NCBI RefSeq assembly: GCF_040049215.1
Contig: NZ_JBDZDN010000008.1
Coordinates: 29,221 to 93,220, forward strand
Source of the DNA: Mesorhizobium_K sp040049215
GTDB taxonomy: Bacteria; Pseudomonadota; Alphaproteobacteria; Rhizobiales; Rhizobiaceae
DNA: 64,000 bases
Reading direction: 5' to 3'
A program made the position numbers and the translations under genes. Shown here piece after piece: positions 1-9,229 of this stretch. Under the pieces are notes generated by a model. It ran no database searches. It saw only the letters and a program-made list of their open reading frames with translations, and had not been told where the DNA came from. Positions within the stretch are counted from its first letter, which is position 1, and each line of letters opens with the position of its first letter.

Positions 1-1134
1 ATGCGCATCGGTGACCACTGCCCCGCGGATCACAGGCGCTTTGGCTTGATAGCGATGGCTGCTTTCGGCCCGGCTGTCGACGATGGCTGCAAGGCTGACG
101 CCTGCCTGCTCCAGATCGCGCGCGAGGGCATAGCCGCTGTCGTTGGTCGTGAAGATCGCCACCTTTTGGCCGGGAGCGACGCCGAAGCGGTTGAGATAGG
201 TTCGCATCGACGAAGCAAGCATGACGCCGGGAATATCGTTGCCGCCGAAGACCAGCGGCCGTTCTTCGGCGCCGGTCGCCAACAAGGCTTTCCGAGCAAC
301 TATTCTCCAGAGCCGTTCGACGGGAACACCCGCAGGCGTCTCCGCCAGATGCTTGCCCACGCGTTCAATCGCGCCGAAGACATTATCGTCGTACCATCCA
401 AATACGGTGGTCCGCTCCAGGATGCGAACGTTCGGCATCGAGACCAGTTCATCTCGGATCTGGCTCGCGAGCGCCGGCGCGGCTAATCCCCCGATCGTCG
501 CGGTTTCCGAGAGCAGCGAGCCACCTGTCCGTGCATGCTCGTCGGCAATGATCACCCGCAGGCCCGCCCGTCCAGCGGCCAGTGCGGCCGATAGGCCGGC
601 TGGCCCGGCACCGACGATGAGAAAATCGCAATGCGCCCAGCATTTTTCGTAAACGTCCCGATCCCTGTCATATGAAGCTTTCCCAAGCCCCGCGGCTTTG
701 CGGATGAACGGCTCGTAGAACTTCTCCCACAACGGGGCGGGCCACATGAAGGTTTTGTAGTAGAAGCCTGCGTTCAGAAATGGCGACAACAGGCCGTTCA
801 GCGCTCCGATATCGACCTTCAGCGAAGGCCAACGGTTTTGACTGCGAGCGACCAAGCCCTCGAACAATTCCTGCATGGTGGCACGGGTGTTCGGTTCGAC
901 ACGTCCGTCGGTTCCGATCGTCAGCAGGGCGTTGGGTTCGGACGAGCCGGCAGTCAGGATCCCACGGGGGCGGTGGTATTTGAAGCTGCGGCCTACAAGT
1001 TGTTGACCGTTCGCAAGCAAAGCGGAGGCGACGGTGTCTCCGGCCAAGCCCTCCATCTTCGTTCCGTCGAAGCTGAACCGCAGCCGGCTTGTCCGGTCGA
1101 TGTCGCCGCCGGAAGCTAGTCTATAGGACGTCAT
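1..1134 (-). CDS. soxA: Sarcosine oxidase / N-methylglutamate dehydrogenase alpha-like subunit (partial)
   Basis: This is the N-terminal 378 codons of the large flavoprotein subunit of a heterotetrameric sarcosine oxidase-type enzyme; the rest lies beyond the left window edge. The frame is open from an ATG at 1134 to base 1. The N-terminal part carries an RPRGI motif followed by AGSSEPNALL, as in SoxA ferredoxin-like domains. An FAD/NAD Rossmann motif VGAGPAGLSAA starts near residue 163. Family members oxidise N-methyl amino acids and pass the methyl group to tetrahydrofolate. The start ATG overlaps the soxD stop as ATGA, so translation is probably coupled. With glxBCD and glnT nearby, the substrate could be N-methylglutamate (mgdC) rather than sarcosine; sequence alone does not settle this. 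Confidence 0.9.
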   Translation of the reverse strand, partial: MTSYRLASGGDIDRTSRLRFSFDGTKMEGLAGDTVASALLANGQQLVGRSFKYHRPRGILTAGSSEPNALLTIGTDGRVEPNTRATMQELFEGLVARSQNRWPSLKVDIGALNGLLSPFLNAGFYYKTFMWPAPLWEKFYEPFIRKAAGLGKASYDRDRDVYEKCWAHCDFLIVGAGPAGLSAALAAGRAGLRVIIADEHARTGGSLLSETATIGGLAAPALASQIRDELVSMPNVRILERTTVFGWYDDNVFGAIERVGKHLAETPAGVPVERLWRIVARKALLATGAEERPLVFGGNDIPGVMLASSMRTYLNRFGVAPGQKVAIFTTNDSGYALARDLEQAGVSLAAIVDSRAESSHRYQAKAPVIRGAVVTDAH

Positions 1135-1400
1135 GCCGCGTCTCCGCGCCGAGTCGCGTCACGGCTCTCATAGATTGCATGCGTCGCGGTATCGCGTGTG
1201 ACGACCAGCCAGCGGCGGCAGCCGGATGTATGATGCCAATATTCATCGTATCGGCCGCGAGGGTTGTCGCGGAGGTAGACGTAGTCGAACCAGTCTTCGG
1301 CTGGCGCTTCGTGAGAGGGGCGCGACAAAGCCGCACCCTTGATGGTGAATTCTTCTTTGGGGCGGCGACCGCAATGCGGGCAGAGGATAAGGCTGGCCAT
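1131..1400 (-). CDS. soxD: Sarcosine oxidase / N-methylglutamate dehydrogenase delta-like subunit
   Basis: An 89-residue protein of the small zinc-binding subunit family of heterotetrameric sarcosine oxidases. The N-terminal CPHCGRR motif and the later DEYWHHTSGCRRW segment supply the Cys and His residues expected for the structural zinc. The length is normal for SoxD. It lies 9 nt after soxB and overlaps soxA by 4 nt, which is the standard B-D-A order. It has no catalytic role of its own; it is packed into the soluble complex with the other subunits. In the N-methylglutamate pathway the homologue is MgdB. Confidence 0.92.
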   Translation of the reverse strand: MASLILCPHCGRRPKEEFTIKGAALSRPSHEAPAEDWFDYVYLRDNPRGRYDEYWHHTSGCRRWLVVTRDTATHAIYESRDATRRGDAA

Positions 1401-1409
1401 CGTGCTATC

Positions 1410-2660
1410 TCAATGGAGGTTCGGCTGTGCGCCCACGCCCTTTTCGTCGACCGTCGCGCCGCGGGCAAAGCGGTCGAGCCGGAATGCCTTGGCGGTCGGA
1501 TGCGATTCGTTTTTAGCTATGAGGTGAGCGTAGCAGAAGCCGGAGGCGGGCGTGGCTTTGAAGCCGCCATAGCACCAGCCGGCATTCAAGTAGAGATTGG
1601 CAATCGGCGATCGGTCGATGATCGGCGTGCCGTCCATCGACATGTCCATAACGCCGCCCCATGAACGCATGACGCGAACTCGCGACAAGGCAGGGATCAG
1701 CGCGACGCCAGCTTCCGCCACGTGCTCGACCGTCGCCAGGTTGCCGCGCTGCGCATAGGAGTTGTAACCGTCCAGATCGCCGCCGAAGATCAACCCGCCC
1801 TTGTCCGACTGCGACACATAGAAGTGCCCTGCGCCAAAGGTCACGACACAATCGATGAACGGCTTCAGACCTTCCGATACAAACGCTTGCAGGACGTGAC
1901 TTTCCAAAGGCAGCTTGATGTCCGCCATCGAGGCGACCCGTGACGAGTTGCCTGCCGCCGCGAGAGCGAGCTTGCCGCAACCAATGAACCCTCTGGTGGT
2001 CTCCACTCCGATAATCCGCTTGCCTTCGCGGCGGATGCCTGTCACCTCGCACTGCTGGACGATGTCGACGCCGCGCCGATCAGCACCTCGCGCATAGCCC
2101 CAAGCGACCGCATCATGCCTCACGGTGCCGCCGCGCCGATGGAGAAGACCGCCCTGAATCGGAAAGCGGGCGCTCTCGAAATCCAGGAATGGCAGCATGT
2201 GCCTGACTGCGGCACGATCGAGCAGTTCCGCGTCGACGCCATGCAGGCGCATGGCATTGCCGCGGCGGACGAAGGCATCCCGCTGGGCGTCAGTGTGGCA
2301 AAGATTGAGCACACCGCGCTGGGAGACCATGGAGTTGAAGTTGAAGTCTTGTTCCAGGCCTTCCCAGAGCTTCATGGACAATTCGTAGAAGGGATTGTTG
2401 CCGGGCAGGAGGTAGTTGGCCCGAATGATCGTGGTGTTTCGGCCGACATTGCCCGAGCCGATGTAGCCCTTTTCAAGCACCGCAACGTTTATGATCCCGA
2501 ATTCTTTCGCGAGATAGTACGCGGTTGCCAGGCCATGGCCTCCACCACCAATGATCACGACGTCGTATTTCGGTTTTGGTTGCGGCGCGCGCCAAGCCGG
2601 AGCCCAATGATGGCTGCCGCGCAGACCGTTAATAAGAATCGATAAAGCTGAGTAACGCAT
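1410..2660 (-). CDS. soxB: Sarcosine oxidase / N-methylglutamate dehydrogenase beta-like subunit
   Basis: A 416-residue FAD-dependent oxidoreductase of the DAO family, the catalytic beta subunit of heterotetrameric sarcosine oxidase. The dinucleotide motif VVIIGGGGHGLATAYYL is near residue 35, followed by GNVGRNTT and a C-terminal GWCYGGFKATPASG flavin-binding segment. I chose the ATG at 2660 (protein starting MRYSALSI) because family members begin this way; an in-frame start at 2684 would add 8 residues. It is first in the soxBDA operon and divergent from the AraC-type regulator at 2747, which is a reasonable candidate to control it. The homologue in N-methylglutamate pathways is MgdA. Confidence 0.93.
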   Translation of the reverse strand: MRYSALSILINGLRGSHHWAPAWRAPQPKPKYDVVIIGGGGHGLATAYYLAKEFGIINVAVLEKGYIGSGNVGRNTTIIRANYLLPGNNPFYELSMKLWEGLEQDFNFNSMVSQRGVLNLCHTDAQRDAFVRRGNAMRLHGVDAELLDRAAVRHMLPFLDFESARFPIQGGLLHRRGGTVRHDAVAWGYARGADRRGVDIVQQCEVTGIRREGKRIIGVETTRGFIGCGKLALAAAGNSSRVASMADIKLPLESHVLQAFVSEGLKPFIDCVVTFGAGHFYVSQSDKGGLIFGGDLDGYNSYAQRGNLATVEHVAEAGVALIPALSRVRVMRSWGGVMDMSMDGTPIIDRSPIANLYLNAGWCYGGFKATPASGFCYAHLIAKNESHPTAKAFRLDRFARGATVDEKGVGAQPNLH

Positions 2661-2746
2661 CGCGAAATCCGAGTCGACAAGCAACCTACCGTCGAATGCA
2701 CGTCGAAGAATTGCATCAGTGAGACAATATCAGATATAGGTGGGCC

Positions 2747-3760
2747 ATGAACTCCATGAGTAGACTCTCGCAGACGTTCGGCTTCGCGCTGGTTCCCGGC
2801 TTTGCCTTGATGTCTTACGCGTCGGCGACCGAACCACTTCGGGCAGCAAATTTGCTCGCTGGGCAGGAGCTGTTCACCGTGGTTCCGCTGTCGCCCGACG
2901 GAAACCCAGTGATCAGCTCATCAGGCGTTCTGGTTCCCACTCGGCGGCTTGACCAGGTAAGCGGTCTTCACACAGCCTTCGTCTGCGCCGGTGGCAATCC
3001 TGCCCAGTGGCAATGTCCCGAGATAATCGGCGCCTTACAAAAATTCTCCCGCGCCGGTGTTCGGATCGGTGGGATTTCCGGCGGGGCATATCTTCTCGCG
3101 GCGGCAGGCCTTTTGCAGGGACGTGACTTCACTATACACTGGGAGCACGCGCCCGCGCTCGTCGAAGCATTTCCGACGTTATCGCCGCGTCACACGCGCT
3201 TCGTCATAGACAACAACCGGATAACTTGCGGCGGCGGAGTTGCGCCGTTAGACATGATGCATGCCCTCATCATGGAACGAATGGGTGCCGATTTCGCTCG
3301 CCGCGTCAGCGACTGGTACCTTCACATTGCAGTTTCAGAGCACTCTGCGCCTCAGCGCGCGTCGATCGCCGAGCGATACGGTGCGCATCATCCAGTACTA
3401 TTGAATATTCTTCAGAAGATGGAAACTACCGTGGAACAGCCGTTGGACAGACGGTCTATGGCTGCCTTCGCGGGCGTCAGCGAACGTCATCTCGACCGCT
3501 TGTTCGCCGGCCATTTGGGGGTCGGATTTCAAAACACTTATTTGAACCTGAGGCTGAGCCATGCCCGTCGCCTGCTTCAGCAAAGTCCTCTCACATTGGC
3601 CGAGATCGCCTTCGCGACAGGCTTCTCGAGCGCGTCGCATTTCTCGCGTTGCTTCAAGTCGAAATATCGCCAGACGCCGCGGTCCGTACGCGTCAGTCAT
3701 ATCTTTAAGCCGGCCCGAGGGATTGGATTTAAGATCCTTGCCCGGGGTACCCACATCTAA
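2747..3760 (+). CDS. glxA: GlxA-type AraC family regulator with DJ-1/PfpI domain
   Basis: A 337-residue transcription factor. Residues about 10-175 form a DJ-1/PfpI-like amidotransferase fold, and residues about 225-325 form an AraC DNA-binding domain with two helix-turn-helix units. The second unit contains LAEIAFATGFSSASHFSRCF. The nucleophile-elbow position reads GISGGAY, with no Cys, so the first domain is a ligand sensor rather than an enzyme, as in the GbdR/GlxA regulators of amine and betaine catabolism. The gene is divergent from soxBDA, and glxBCD follow downstream on the same strand once the IS5 insertion is discounted, so it likely controls one or both operons. The symbol follows the glxABCD order of rhizobia. 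Confidence 0.8.
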   Translation: MNSMSRLSQTFGFALVPGFALMSYASATEPLRAANLLAGQELFTVVPLSPDGNPVISSSGVLVPTRRLDQVSGLHTAFVCAGGNPAQWQCPEIIGALQKFSRAGVRIGGISGGAYLLAAAGLLQGRDFTIHWEHAPALVEAFPTLSPRHTRFVIDNNRITCGGGVAPLDMMHALIMERMGADFARRVSDWYLHIAVSEHSAPQRASIAERYGAHHPVLLNILQKMETTVEQPLDRRSMAAFAGVSERHLDRLFAGHLGVGFQNTYLNLRLSHARRLLQQSPLTLAEIAFATGFSSASHFSRCFKSKYRQTPRSVRVSHIFKPARGIGFKILARGTHI

Positions 3761-3819
3761 CTGCGACCCCAGCGCTAATGCTTGCGTCACTTGGCTGCGA
3801 CCGGGAAGCATCGCAGCTA

Positions 3820-4654
3820 GGATCAGGACTCATTGATCCAGAAGATGAAGGCAGCAGCGAAGGCGATTGCTGACAGGAATGTGTGCGCGCATCGGTCGTA
3901 TCGTGTGTGGATGCGTCGCCAGTCCTTGAGGCGGGCGAACATGTTCTCGATCCTATGGCGCTGCCTATAGAGCAGCGGATCATAGCTGTGTTGGACTCGG
4001 TGCTTGGCGTGAGGCGGGATGCAGGGTGTGATGCCTTTGCCGATGAGCGCCTCGCGGAAGCCAGTGGAACTGTAGGCCCGGTCGGCCAGCAGATGACGGG
4101 CAGGTGGGAGTTCGTCGAGCACGGCAGCAGCGGTTCTGTGATCGTTGGCCTGGCCTTCGCTCAGGTGCAGCAGCAACGGACGTCCCTGATCGTCGCAAAC
4201 CACCTGCAGCTTGGTGGTCAGACCGCCTCTGGTGCGTCCGATACATCGGGGTAGAGCCCCTTTTTGAGCAGGCTGGCTGCCGTGCGATGCGCCTTGAGAT
4301 GGGTGGCATCGATCATCAGCTTGTCGGTGCCGCCGCCACGGGCCGAGAGTTCGGTCAGAATGCGGTTGAACACACCCAGCCGGCTCCAGCGAATGAACCG
4401 TTATAGATCGTCTTGTGCGGACCATAGGCGGCCGGCACATCCCGCCAACGCAGCCCATTACGGATCACGAACAGGATCCCGCTCAGCACCCGTCGGTCAT
4501 CGACCCGAGGCACCCCGGGCGAGCGTGGAAAGAATGGCTCGATCCGCCGCATCTGCGTCGTCGAAAGCAGTAACAAATCACCCATGGGGGCCACCTCCAG
4601 CCACCTTGAATCACCACCGCTCCTTCAACTCAATGAATTAATGGGTCTTGAACA
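3820..4654 (-). mobile_element. IS5-family (IS427 group) insertion sequence
   Basis: An element of about 835 bp between glxA and glxB. The left end reads GGATCAGGACTCATTGATCC and the right end, reverse-complemented, reads TGTTCAAGACCCATTAATTC, an imperfect inverted repeat with 14 of 20 identities. Both ends are flanked by TA within a YTAR-like context (CTAG at left, ATAG at right), consistent with the short TA target duplication of this group. The single transposase gene is on the minus strand and is broken. The insertion separates glxB from anything transcribed out of glxA. Confidence 0.75.
3823..4585 (-). pseudogene. IS5-family transposase, frameshifted
   Basis: A DDE transposase of the IS427 group split over two frames. 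The N-terminal part starts MGDLLLLSTTQMRRIEPFF and carries the VDDRRVLSGI motif. Near 4402 the frame breaks: adding one C after TATAAC restores the family sequence NRFIRWSRLGVFNRIL, so this looks like a genuine 1-nt deletion. A second shift lies near 4262, at CTC AAA AAG GGG, where a -1 slip joins KKG to ALPRCIGRTRGGL. Such a slip is the normal programmed frameshift of this group and is not damage. The C-terminal half with LADRAYSS and the RIENMFARLKDWRR DDE region is intact. The element is probably inactive unless complemented. Confidence 0.8.
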
Positions 4655-4731
4655 TAGTTGCACCACATGAATAAAATATTCTTCCCAGTTGATTTCCGAT
4701 TTGGGCTCTGGTACTGAGTTCCGGCGATTAA

Positions 4732-4737
4732 AGGAGG
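4732..4737 (+). promoter_or_regulatory. Ribosome binding site deciding the glxB start
   Basis: AGGAGG lies 8 nt before the GTG at 4746. It selects that GTG as the glxB start over the ATG at 4689, and so places the catalytic Cys immediately after the initiator Met. Confidence 0.8.
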
Positions 4738-4745
4738 GCATAACC

Positions 4746-5642
4746 GTGTGCGGGATCATTGGTCTATTCCTCAAGGACAAGTCCCTTGAGCCTGAACTCG
4801 GTGCGTTGCTTTCGGACATGCTGGTCCTGATGACGGATCGCGGACCTGATAGCGCGGGCATCGCGATTTATGGCGCAGGTAAGGAGGGCTTCTCCAAGAC
4901 CACCGTGCAGTCGCAGGCGCCAGGATCAGATTTCGAGGGACTCGCTGCCGACTTGCAAAAGGCAATCGGCGTAAAACCAAGCGTGCAGATCAAGTCCACG
5001 CATGCGGTCATCACCCTGCCGACCGATCGGGTGGCCCAGGCGCGTGAAGCCATCGAGGCGCTGCGGCCCGGAATTCGCGTCACGGGGTCGGGGGAATACG
5101 TGGAAATATACAAGGAAGTCGGCTTGCCGGAGGATGTGGCCAAGCGCTTCGACCTTGCCGCCATGACTGGCACCCACGGTATCGGCCACACCCGCATGGC
5201 GACCGAATCCGCGGTCACCACCATGGGCGCGCATCCGTTCTCCACCGGTCCGGATCAATGCCTTGTCCATAATGGTTCACTGTCTAACCACAACAACCTG
5301 CGGCGCGAGCTGATCCGCCAAGGTATGACATTCGAAACGGAGAACGACACAGAAGTCGCCGCCGCTTACCTGTCGTCCAGAATCGGCAAAGGGATGAATC
5401 TCGGCGAGGCGCTCGAGGGCAGCCTGAGGGATCTAGACGGCTTCTATTCCTTCGTCGTCGGCACACGGAACGGCTTCGGTGTGGTGCGTGATCCCATCGC
5501 CTGCAAGCCCGCGGTCATGGCCGAAACGTTACGCTACGTGGCTTTCGGCTCCGAATACCGGGCGCTCGCCAATCTTCCCGGCATCGAGGATGCCAGGGTC
5601 TGGGAGCCCGAGCCGTCCACCGTCTATTTCTGGGAGCATTAA
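4746..5642 (+). CDS. glxB: Class II glutamine amidotransferase subunit (GlxB / MgsA-like)
   Basis: A 298-residue N-terminal-nucleophile amidotransferase corresponding to the glutaminase domain of glutamate synthase. With the GTG start the protein begins Met-Cys-Gly-Ile-Ile-Gly, and Cys2 becomes the nucleophile once Met is removed. Family motifs MTDRGPDSAG, GHTRMATES, HNGSLSN and ENDTEVAA follow. It should release ammonia from glutamine for the partner GlxC/GlxD proteins. The three genes together equal one split glutamate synthase, the arrangement also called mgsABC (N-methylglutamate synthase). It is the first gene of the glxBCD-glnT run, with the IS5 element ending about 90 bp upstream. Confidence 0.9.
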   Translation: MCGIIGLFLKDKSLEPELGALLSDMLVLMTDRGPDSAGIAIYGAGKEGFSKTTVQSQAPGSDFEGLAADLQKAIGVKPSVQIKSTHAVITLPTDRVAQAREAIEALRPGIRVTGSGEYVEIYKEVGLPEDVAKRFDLAAMTGTHGIGHTRMATESAVTTMGAHPFSTGPDQCLVHNGSLSNHNNLRRELIRQGMTFETENDTEVAAAYLSSRIGKGMNLGEALEGSLRDLDGFYSFVVGTRNGFGVVRDPIACKPAVMAETLRYVAFGSEYRALANLPGIEDARVWEPEPSTVYFWEH

Positions 5643-5646
5643 GATC

Positions 5647-6384
5647 ATGAGCAAATCGAGTGTCGCCGTAGCCCCGGCGCGCGCGGTCGCCAACGCGCCG
5701 CAAGTCTTTGATCTCGCGCAGCAACCTCTTCGCGACTTAAACGCAGCCTTGCATCGGATCGATGACGCGGCTGACGAACCCGTCTGGGAAGTAGTGAATG
5801 CCAAAGGCAGCCACGCGCTCGCAGCGGGTGTGGACAAGCCCGTCTCGATCTATGTTCACGGCAGTGTGGGATACTACTGCGCCGGCATGAATGACGGCGG
5901 CGAGATCACCGTTCACGGCTCGGCCGGTCCGGGCCTTGCAGAAAACATGATGTCGGGCAAGGTCGTCGTGAAAGGCGACGCCAGCCAATATGCCGGTGCC
6001 ACCGGCCGCGGCGGGCTTTTGGTCATCGAAGGCAACGCTTCGTCCCGGTGCGGCATATCGATGAAGGGTATCGATATCGTCGTACGCGGCAACATCGGTC
6101 ACATGTCCGCCTTCATGGCGCAATCCGGCAATCTGGTCGTACTCGGCGACGCCGGCGACGCGCTCGGCGACTCGATCTACGAAGCCAGACTTTTCGTTCG
6201 CGGCAAAGTCCGAAGCCTTGGTGCAGATTGCATCAAGAAGGACATGCGGCCCGAGCACATGGCGCAACTCCGGGAGCTGCTCGCGCGGGCTGGCATCGAC
6301 GACGCGAATCCGGAAGAATTCAGCCGCTATGGCTCGGCGCGCACGCTCTACAATTTCAACATCGATAATGCCGACGCGTACTGA
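5647..6384 (+). CDS. glxC: GXGXG-domain glutamate synthase-like subunit (GlxC / MgsB-like)
   Basis: A 245-residue protein dominated by the right-handed beta-helix of the glutamate synthase GXGXG domain. Repeated Gly-rich turns are visible, for example ITVHGSAGPGLAENM, GGLLVIEGNASSRCG and GNIGHMSAFMAQSGN. This domain is structural and bridges the amidotransferase and synthase parts. The start ATG at 5647 follows the glxB stop by 4 nt and the gene is in the same operon. It is the second of three separately encoded pieces of a glutamate-synthase-like enzyme; its homologue is MgsB in N-methylglutamate pathways. Confidence 0.9.
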   Translation: MSKSSVAVAPARAVANAPQVFDLAQQPLRDLNAALHRIDDAADEPVWEVVNAKGSHALAAGVDKPVSIYVHGSVGYYCAGMNDGGEITVHGSAGPGLAENMMSGKVVVKGDASQYAGATGRGGLLVIEGNASSRCGISMKGIDIVVRGNIGHMSAFMAQSGNLVVLGDAGDALGDSIYEARLFVRGKVRSLGADCIKKDMRPEHMAQLRELLARAGIDDANPEEFSRYGSARTLYNFNIDNADAY

Positions 6385-6396
6385 GGCGCGAACGAT

Positions 6397-7725
6397 ATGA
6401 CCTACCACAATCCTCCCACCACGCCTCGCCGCTCGGCAACGTTCGACGATTACACCTTATCGGAAATTCGCCGCGCTGCCGCTACCGGCATCTACGACAT
6501 CCGCGGCGCGGGCGCAAAACGCAAGGTGCCGCATTTCGACGACCTTCTGTTTCTCGGCGCATCCATCTCGCGGTATCCACTCGAAGGTTATCGCGAACGC
6601 TGTGAGACCAGCGTCGTACTCGGTACACGCTATGCCAAGAAGCCGATCGAACTAAAAATTCCGGTGACGGTCGCCGGGATGAGCTTTGGGTCGTTGTCGG
6701 GTCCTGCGAAGGAAGCTCTTGGCCGCGGCGCCACCTTGGCCGGCACGTCGACCACCACCGGTGATGGCGGCATGACGGAAGAGGAGCGGGGGCACTCCAA
6801 GACGCTGGTCTATCAATACCTGCCGTCGCGCTACGGTATGAACCCGCGTGACCTGCGCCGTGCCGATGCAATCGAGATCGTAGTGGGGCAGGGGGCCAAG
6901 CCCGGCGGTGGCGGCATGCTGCTTGGCCAGAAGATTTCGGATCGGGTTGCCAACATGCGCAACCTGCCGAAAGGGATCGACCAGCGTTCCGCCTGCCGGC
7001 ATCCTGACTGGACCGGTCCGGACGACCTCGAGATCAAGATCTTGGAGGTCCGGGAAATCACCGATTGGGAGAAGCCCATCTATGTGAAGATCGGCGGCGC
7101 GCGCCCCTATTACGATACTGCGCTCGCGGTTAAGGCTGGCGCCGATGTCGTCGTCCTCGACGGCATGCAAGGCGGCACCGCCGCGACTCAGGAGGTGTTC
7201 ATCGAACATGTGGGTCAGCCGACGCTTGCCTGCATCCGACCCGCCGTTCAGGCGCTGCAGGATCTCGGAATGCACCGCAAGGTTCAGCTGATCGTTTCCG
7301 GTGGAATCCGAAATGGCGCAGACGTGGCAAAGGCGCTGGCACTTGGCGCCGACGCGGTTTCAATCGGCACGGCCGCGCTTGTGGCGATCGGCGACAACGA
7401 TCCGCGATGGGAAGCCGAATACAACGCGCTCGGAACGACAGCCGGCGCTTATGATGACTGGCACGAGGGAAAAGATCCTGCCGGGATAACTACCCAGGAT
7501 CCGGAGCTGATGAAACGCGTTGATCCGCAGGCGGCGGGCCGTCGACTGGCAAACTTCCTGAAAGTCTTGACGTTAGAGGCACAGACGATAGCGCGTGCCT
7601 GCGGCAAGAACCACCTTCACAATCTTGAGCCGGAAGACCTCTGCGCCCTGACGATCGAAGCGGCAGCGATAGCGCGGGTGCCGCTTGCGGGAACCGGTTG
7701 GATCCCCGGCCAGGGCAAATTCTGA
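6397..7725 (+). CDS. glxD: FMN-binding glutamate synthase-like subunit (GlxD / MgsC-like)
   Basis: A 442-residue protein matching the central FMN and 2-oxoglutarate-binding TIM barrel of glutamate synthase. Visible motifs are MSFGSLSGPAKEALGRGA, the PGGGGMLLG phosphate loop, LDGMQGGTAAT and the C-terminal GGIRNGADVAKALALGADAV FMN-phosphate site. In the N-methylglutamate pathway this subunit forms N-methylglutamate from methylamine and glutamate; as a GlxD it was first known from rhizobia without assigned chemistry. It starts 12 nt after glxC and is followed by the glutamine synthetase-like gene. Confidence 0.9.
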   Translation: MTYHNPPTTPRRSATFDDYTLSEIRRAAATGIYDIRGAGAKRKVPHFDDLLFLGASISRYPLEGYRERCETSVVLGTRYAKKPIELKIPVTVAGMSFGSLSGPAKEALGRGATLAGTSTTTGDGGMTEEERGHSKTLVYQYLPSRYGMNPRDLRRADAIEIVVGQGAKPGGGGMLLGQKISDRVANMRNLPKGIDQRSACRHPDWTGPDDLEIKILEVREITDWEKPIYVKIGGARPYYDTALAVKAGADVVVLDGMQGGTAATQEVFIEHVGQPTLACIRPAVQALQDLGMHRKVQLIVSGGIRNGADVAKALALGADAVSIGTAALVAIGDNDPRWEAEYNALGTTAGAYDDWHEGKDPAGITTQDPELMKRVDPQAAGRRLANFLKVLTLEAQTIARACGKNHLHNLEPEDLCALTIEAAAIARVPLAGTGWIPGQGKF

Positions 7726-7763
7726 GCGAGCCACTAATACAAAGAAAGCATGGGAGGGGAGCA

Positions 7764-9101
7764 ATGGATAAGGGTCTTGCTATGCCGGCCGACGCAGAGA
7801 GCGATCTCGAGAAGTTCGCGCAGGCGCGAGGCGTCAAATATTTCATGGTGTCCTACACCGATCTGTTTGGCGGACAGCGCGCGAAGCTCGTTCCCGCTCA
7901 GGCGATATCCGCGATGCAGAAAGATGGGGCGGGATTCGCGGGATTTGCGACCTGGCTCGATCTGACGCCGGCTCATCCTGATATGCTTGCCTTACCGGAT
8001 CCCCATTCGGTCATTCAACTGCCCTGGAAGCCCGACGTTGCGTGGCTCGCATCCGACTGTCTGATGGACGGTAAGAGCGTTGCTCAAGCTCCAAGAAACA
8101 CGCTCAAGCGGCTTGTCGCGGAGGCAGCGGAACTCGGAATATCGGTCAAGACTGGCGTTGAGCCGGAATTCTTCCTCACGACTCAGGATGGCAAGCAGAT
8201 TTCCGATCAATACGATACCGCGAGTAAGTCCTGTTATGATCAGCAGGCTGTCATGCGCCGGTATGATGTAATAGTAGAAATTTGCGACAGCATGCTTCAT
8301 CTGGGCTGGCGCCCGTATCAGAACGATCACGAAGACGCGAATGGCCAGTTTGAGATCAACTGGGCCTTTGACGACGTGTTGGCGACAGCCGACAAACACT
8401 CGTTCTTCAAGTTCATGGTGAAGTCGATCGCCGAGAAACATGGGCTGCGGGCGACATTCATGCCCAAGCCGTTCCAGGGGCTGACAGGCAACGGATGCCA
8501 TGCCCACATCTCGGTGTGGGATCTCGGCGGCAAGACCAATGCTTTCGCCGACGACCAGAAGGAACTCGGCCTCTCCGAACAGGGCCGAAATTTTCTTGGC
8601 GGCATCATGAAGCACGCGTCTGCGCTGGCTGCTATAACCAACCCGACCGTTAATTCCTACAAGAGGATCAACGCCCCGCGCACGATTTCGGGGGCGACCT
8701 GGGCGCCTAACACGGTCACGTGGACGGGCAACAACCGGACGCACATGGTGCGCGTACCAGGTCCAGGGCGGTTCGAGCTTCGCCTCCCTGACGGCGCGGC
8801 AAACCCGTATTTGATGCAGGCAGTCATTATCGCCGCGGGCCTGGATGGAATTCGGACCAAGGCCGACCCTGGCCCTCGCAGCGATATCGACATGTACAAG
8901 GACGGCCATACGATAACGAGCGGTCCCAAGCTTCCCCTCAATCTGCTCGACGCCTTGCGTGAATTTGAGAAAAATAGGGAATTGATGAAGGCGCTCGGAG
9001 ACGAGTTCTCCTCGGCTTACCTGAAGCTGAAGCATGGCGAATGGAATTCCTATGCTTCGCACTTCACCGAGTGGGAGCGGCAAACGACGCTCGATATCTG
9101 A
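7764..9101 (+). CDS. glnT: Type III glutamine synthetase / gamma-glutamylmethylamide synthetase-like
   Basis: A 445-residue ATP-dependent ligase of the GlnT/GmaS branch of the glutamine synthetase superfamily. Visible are the GVEPEFF metal site, NGCHAHISVWD, the ATP and substrate motifs around NRTHMVRVP, and RFELRLPDGAANPYL. I chose the ATG at 7764 because GGGAGGGG precedes it; an upstream TTG at 7698 would overlap glxD. In rhizobia the family is annotated glnT; next to glxBCD and soxBDA it could instead be gmaS, joining methylamine to glutamate. Substrate choice cannot be read from this sequence by eye. Confidence 0.88.
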   Translation: MDKGLAMPADAESDLEKFAQARGVKYFMVSYTDLFGGQRAKLVPAQAISAMQKDGAGFAGFATWLDLTPAHPDMLALPDPHSVIQLPWKPDVAWLASDCLMDGKSVAQAPRNTLKRLVAEAAELGISVKTGVEPEFFLTTQDGKQISDQYDTASKSCYDQQAVMRRYDVIVEICDSMLHLGWRPYQNDHEDANGQFEINWAFDDVLATADKHSFFKFMVKSIAEKHGLRATFMPKPFQGLTGNGCHAHISVWDLGGKTNAFADDQKELGLSEQGRNFLGGIMKHASALAAITNPTVNSYKRINAPRTISGATWAPNTVTWTGNNRTHMVRVPGPGRFELRLPDGAANPYLMQAVIIAAGLDGIRTKADPGPRSDIDMYKDGHTITSGPKLPLNLLDALREFEKNRELMKALGDEFSSAYLKLKHGEWNSYASHFTEWERQTTLDI

Positions 9102-9229
9102 CGGTATAAACGCCCGGATTTGTCCTAACGCGACATGCTGGCGAATCTCGATCGCTCCTCCCGAGCGCCGGCCCGGCACTGACCTGATCATGCCGGGCCG
9201 CAACGGGTGGCGACCATGTAGGAAAGTAA

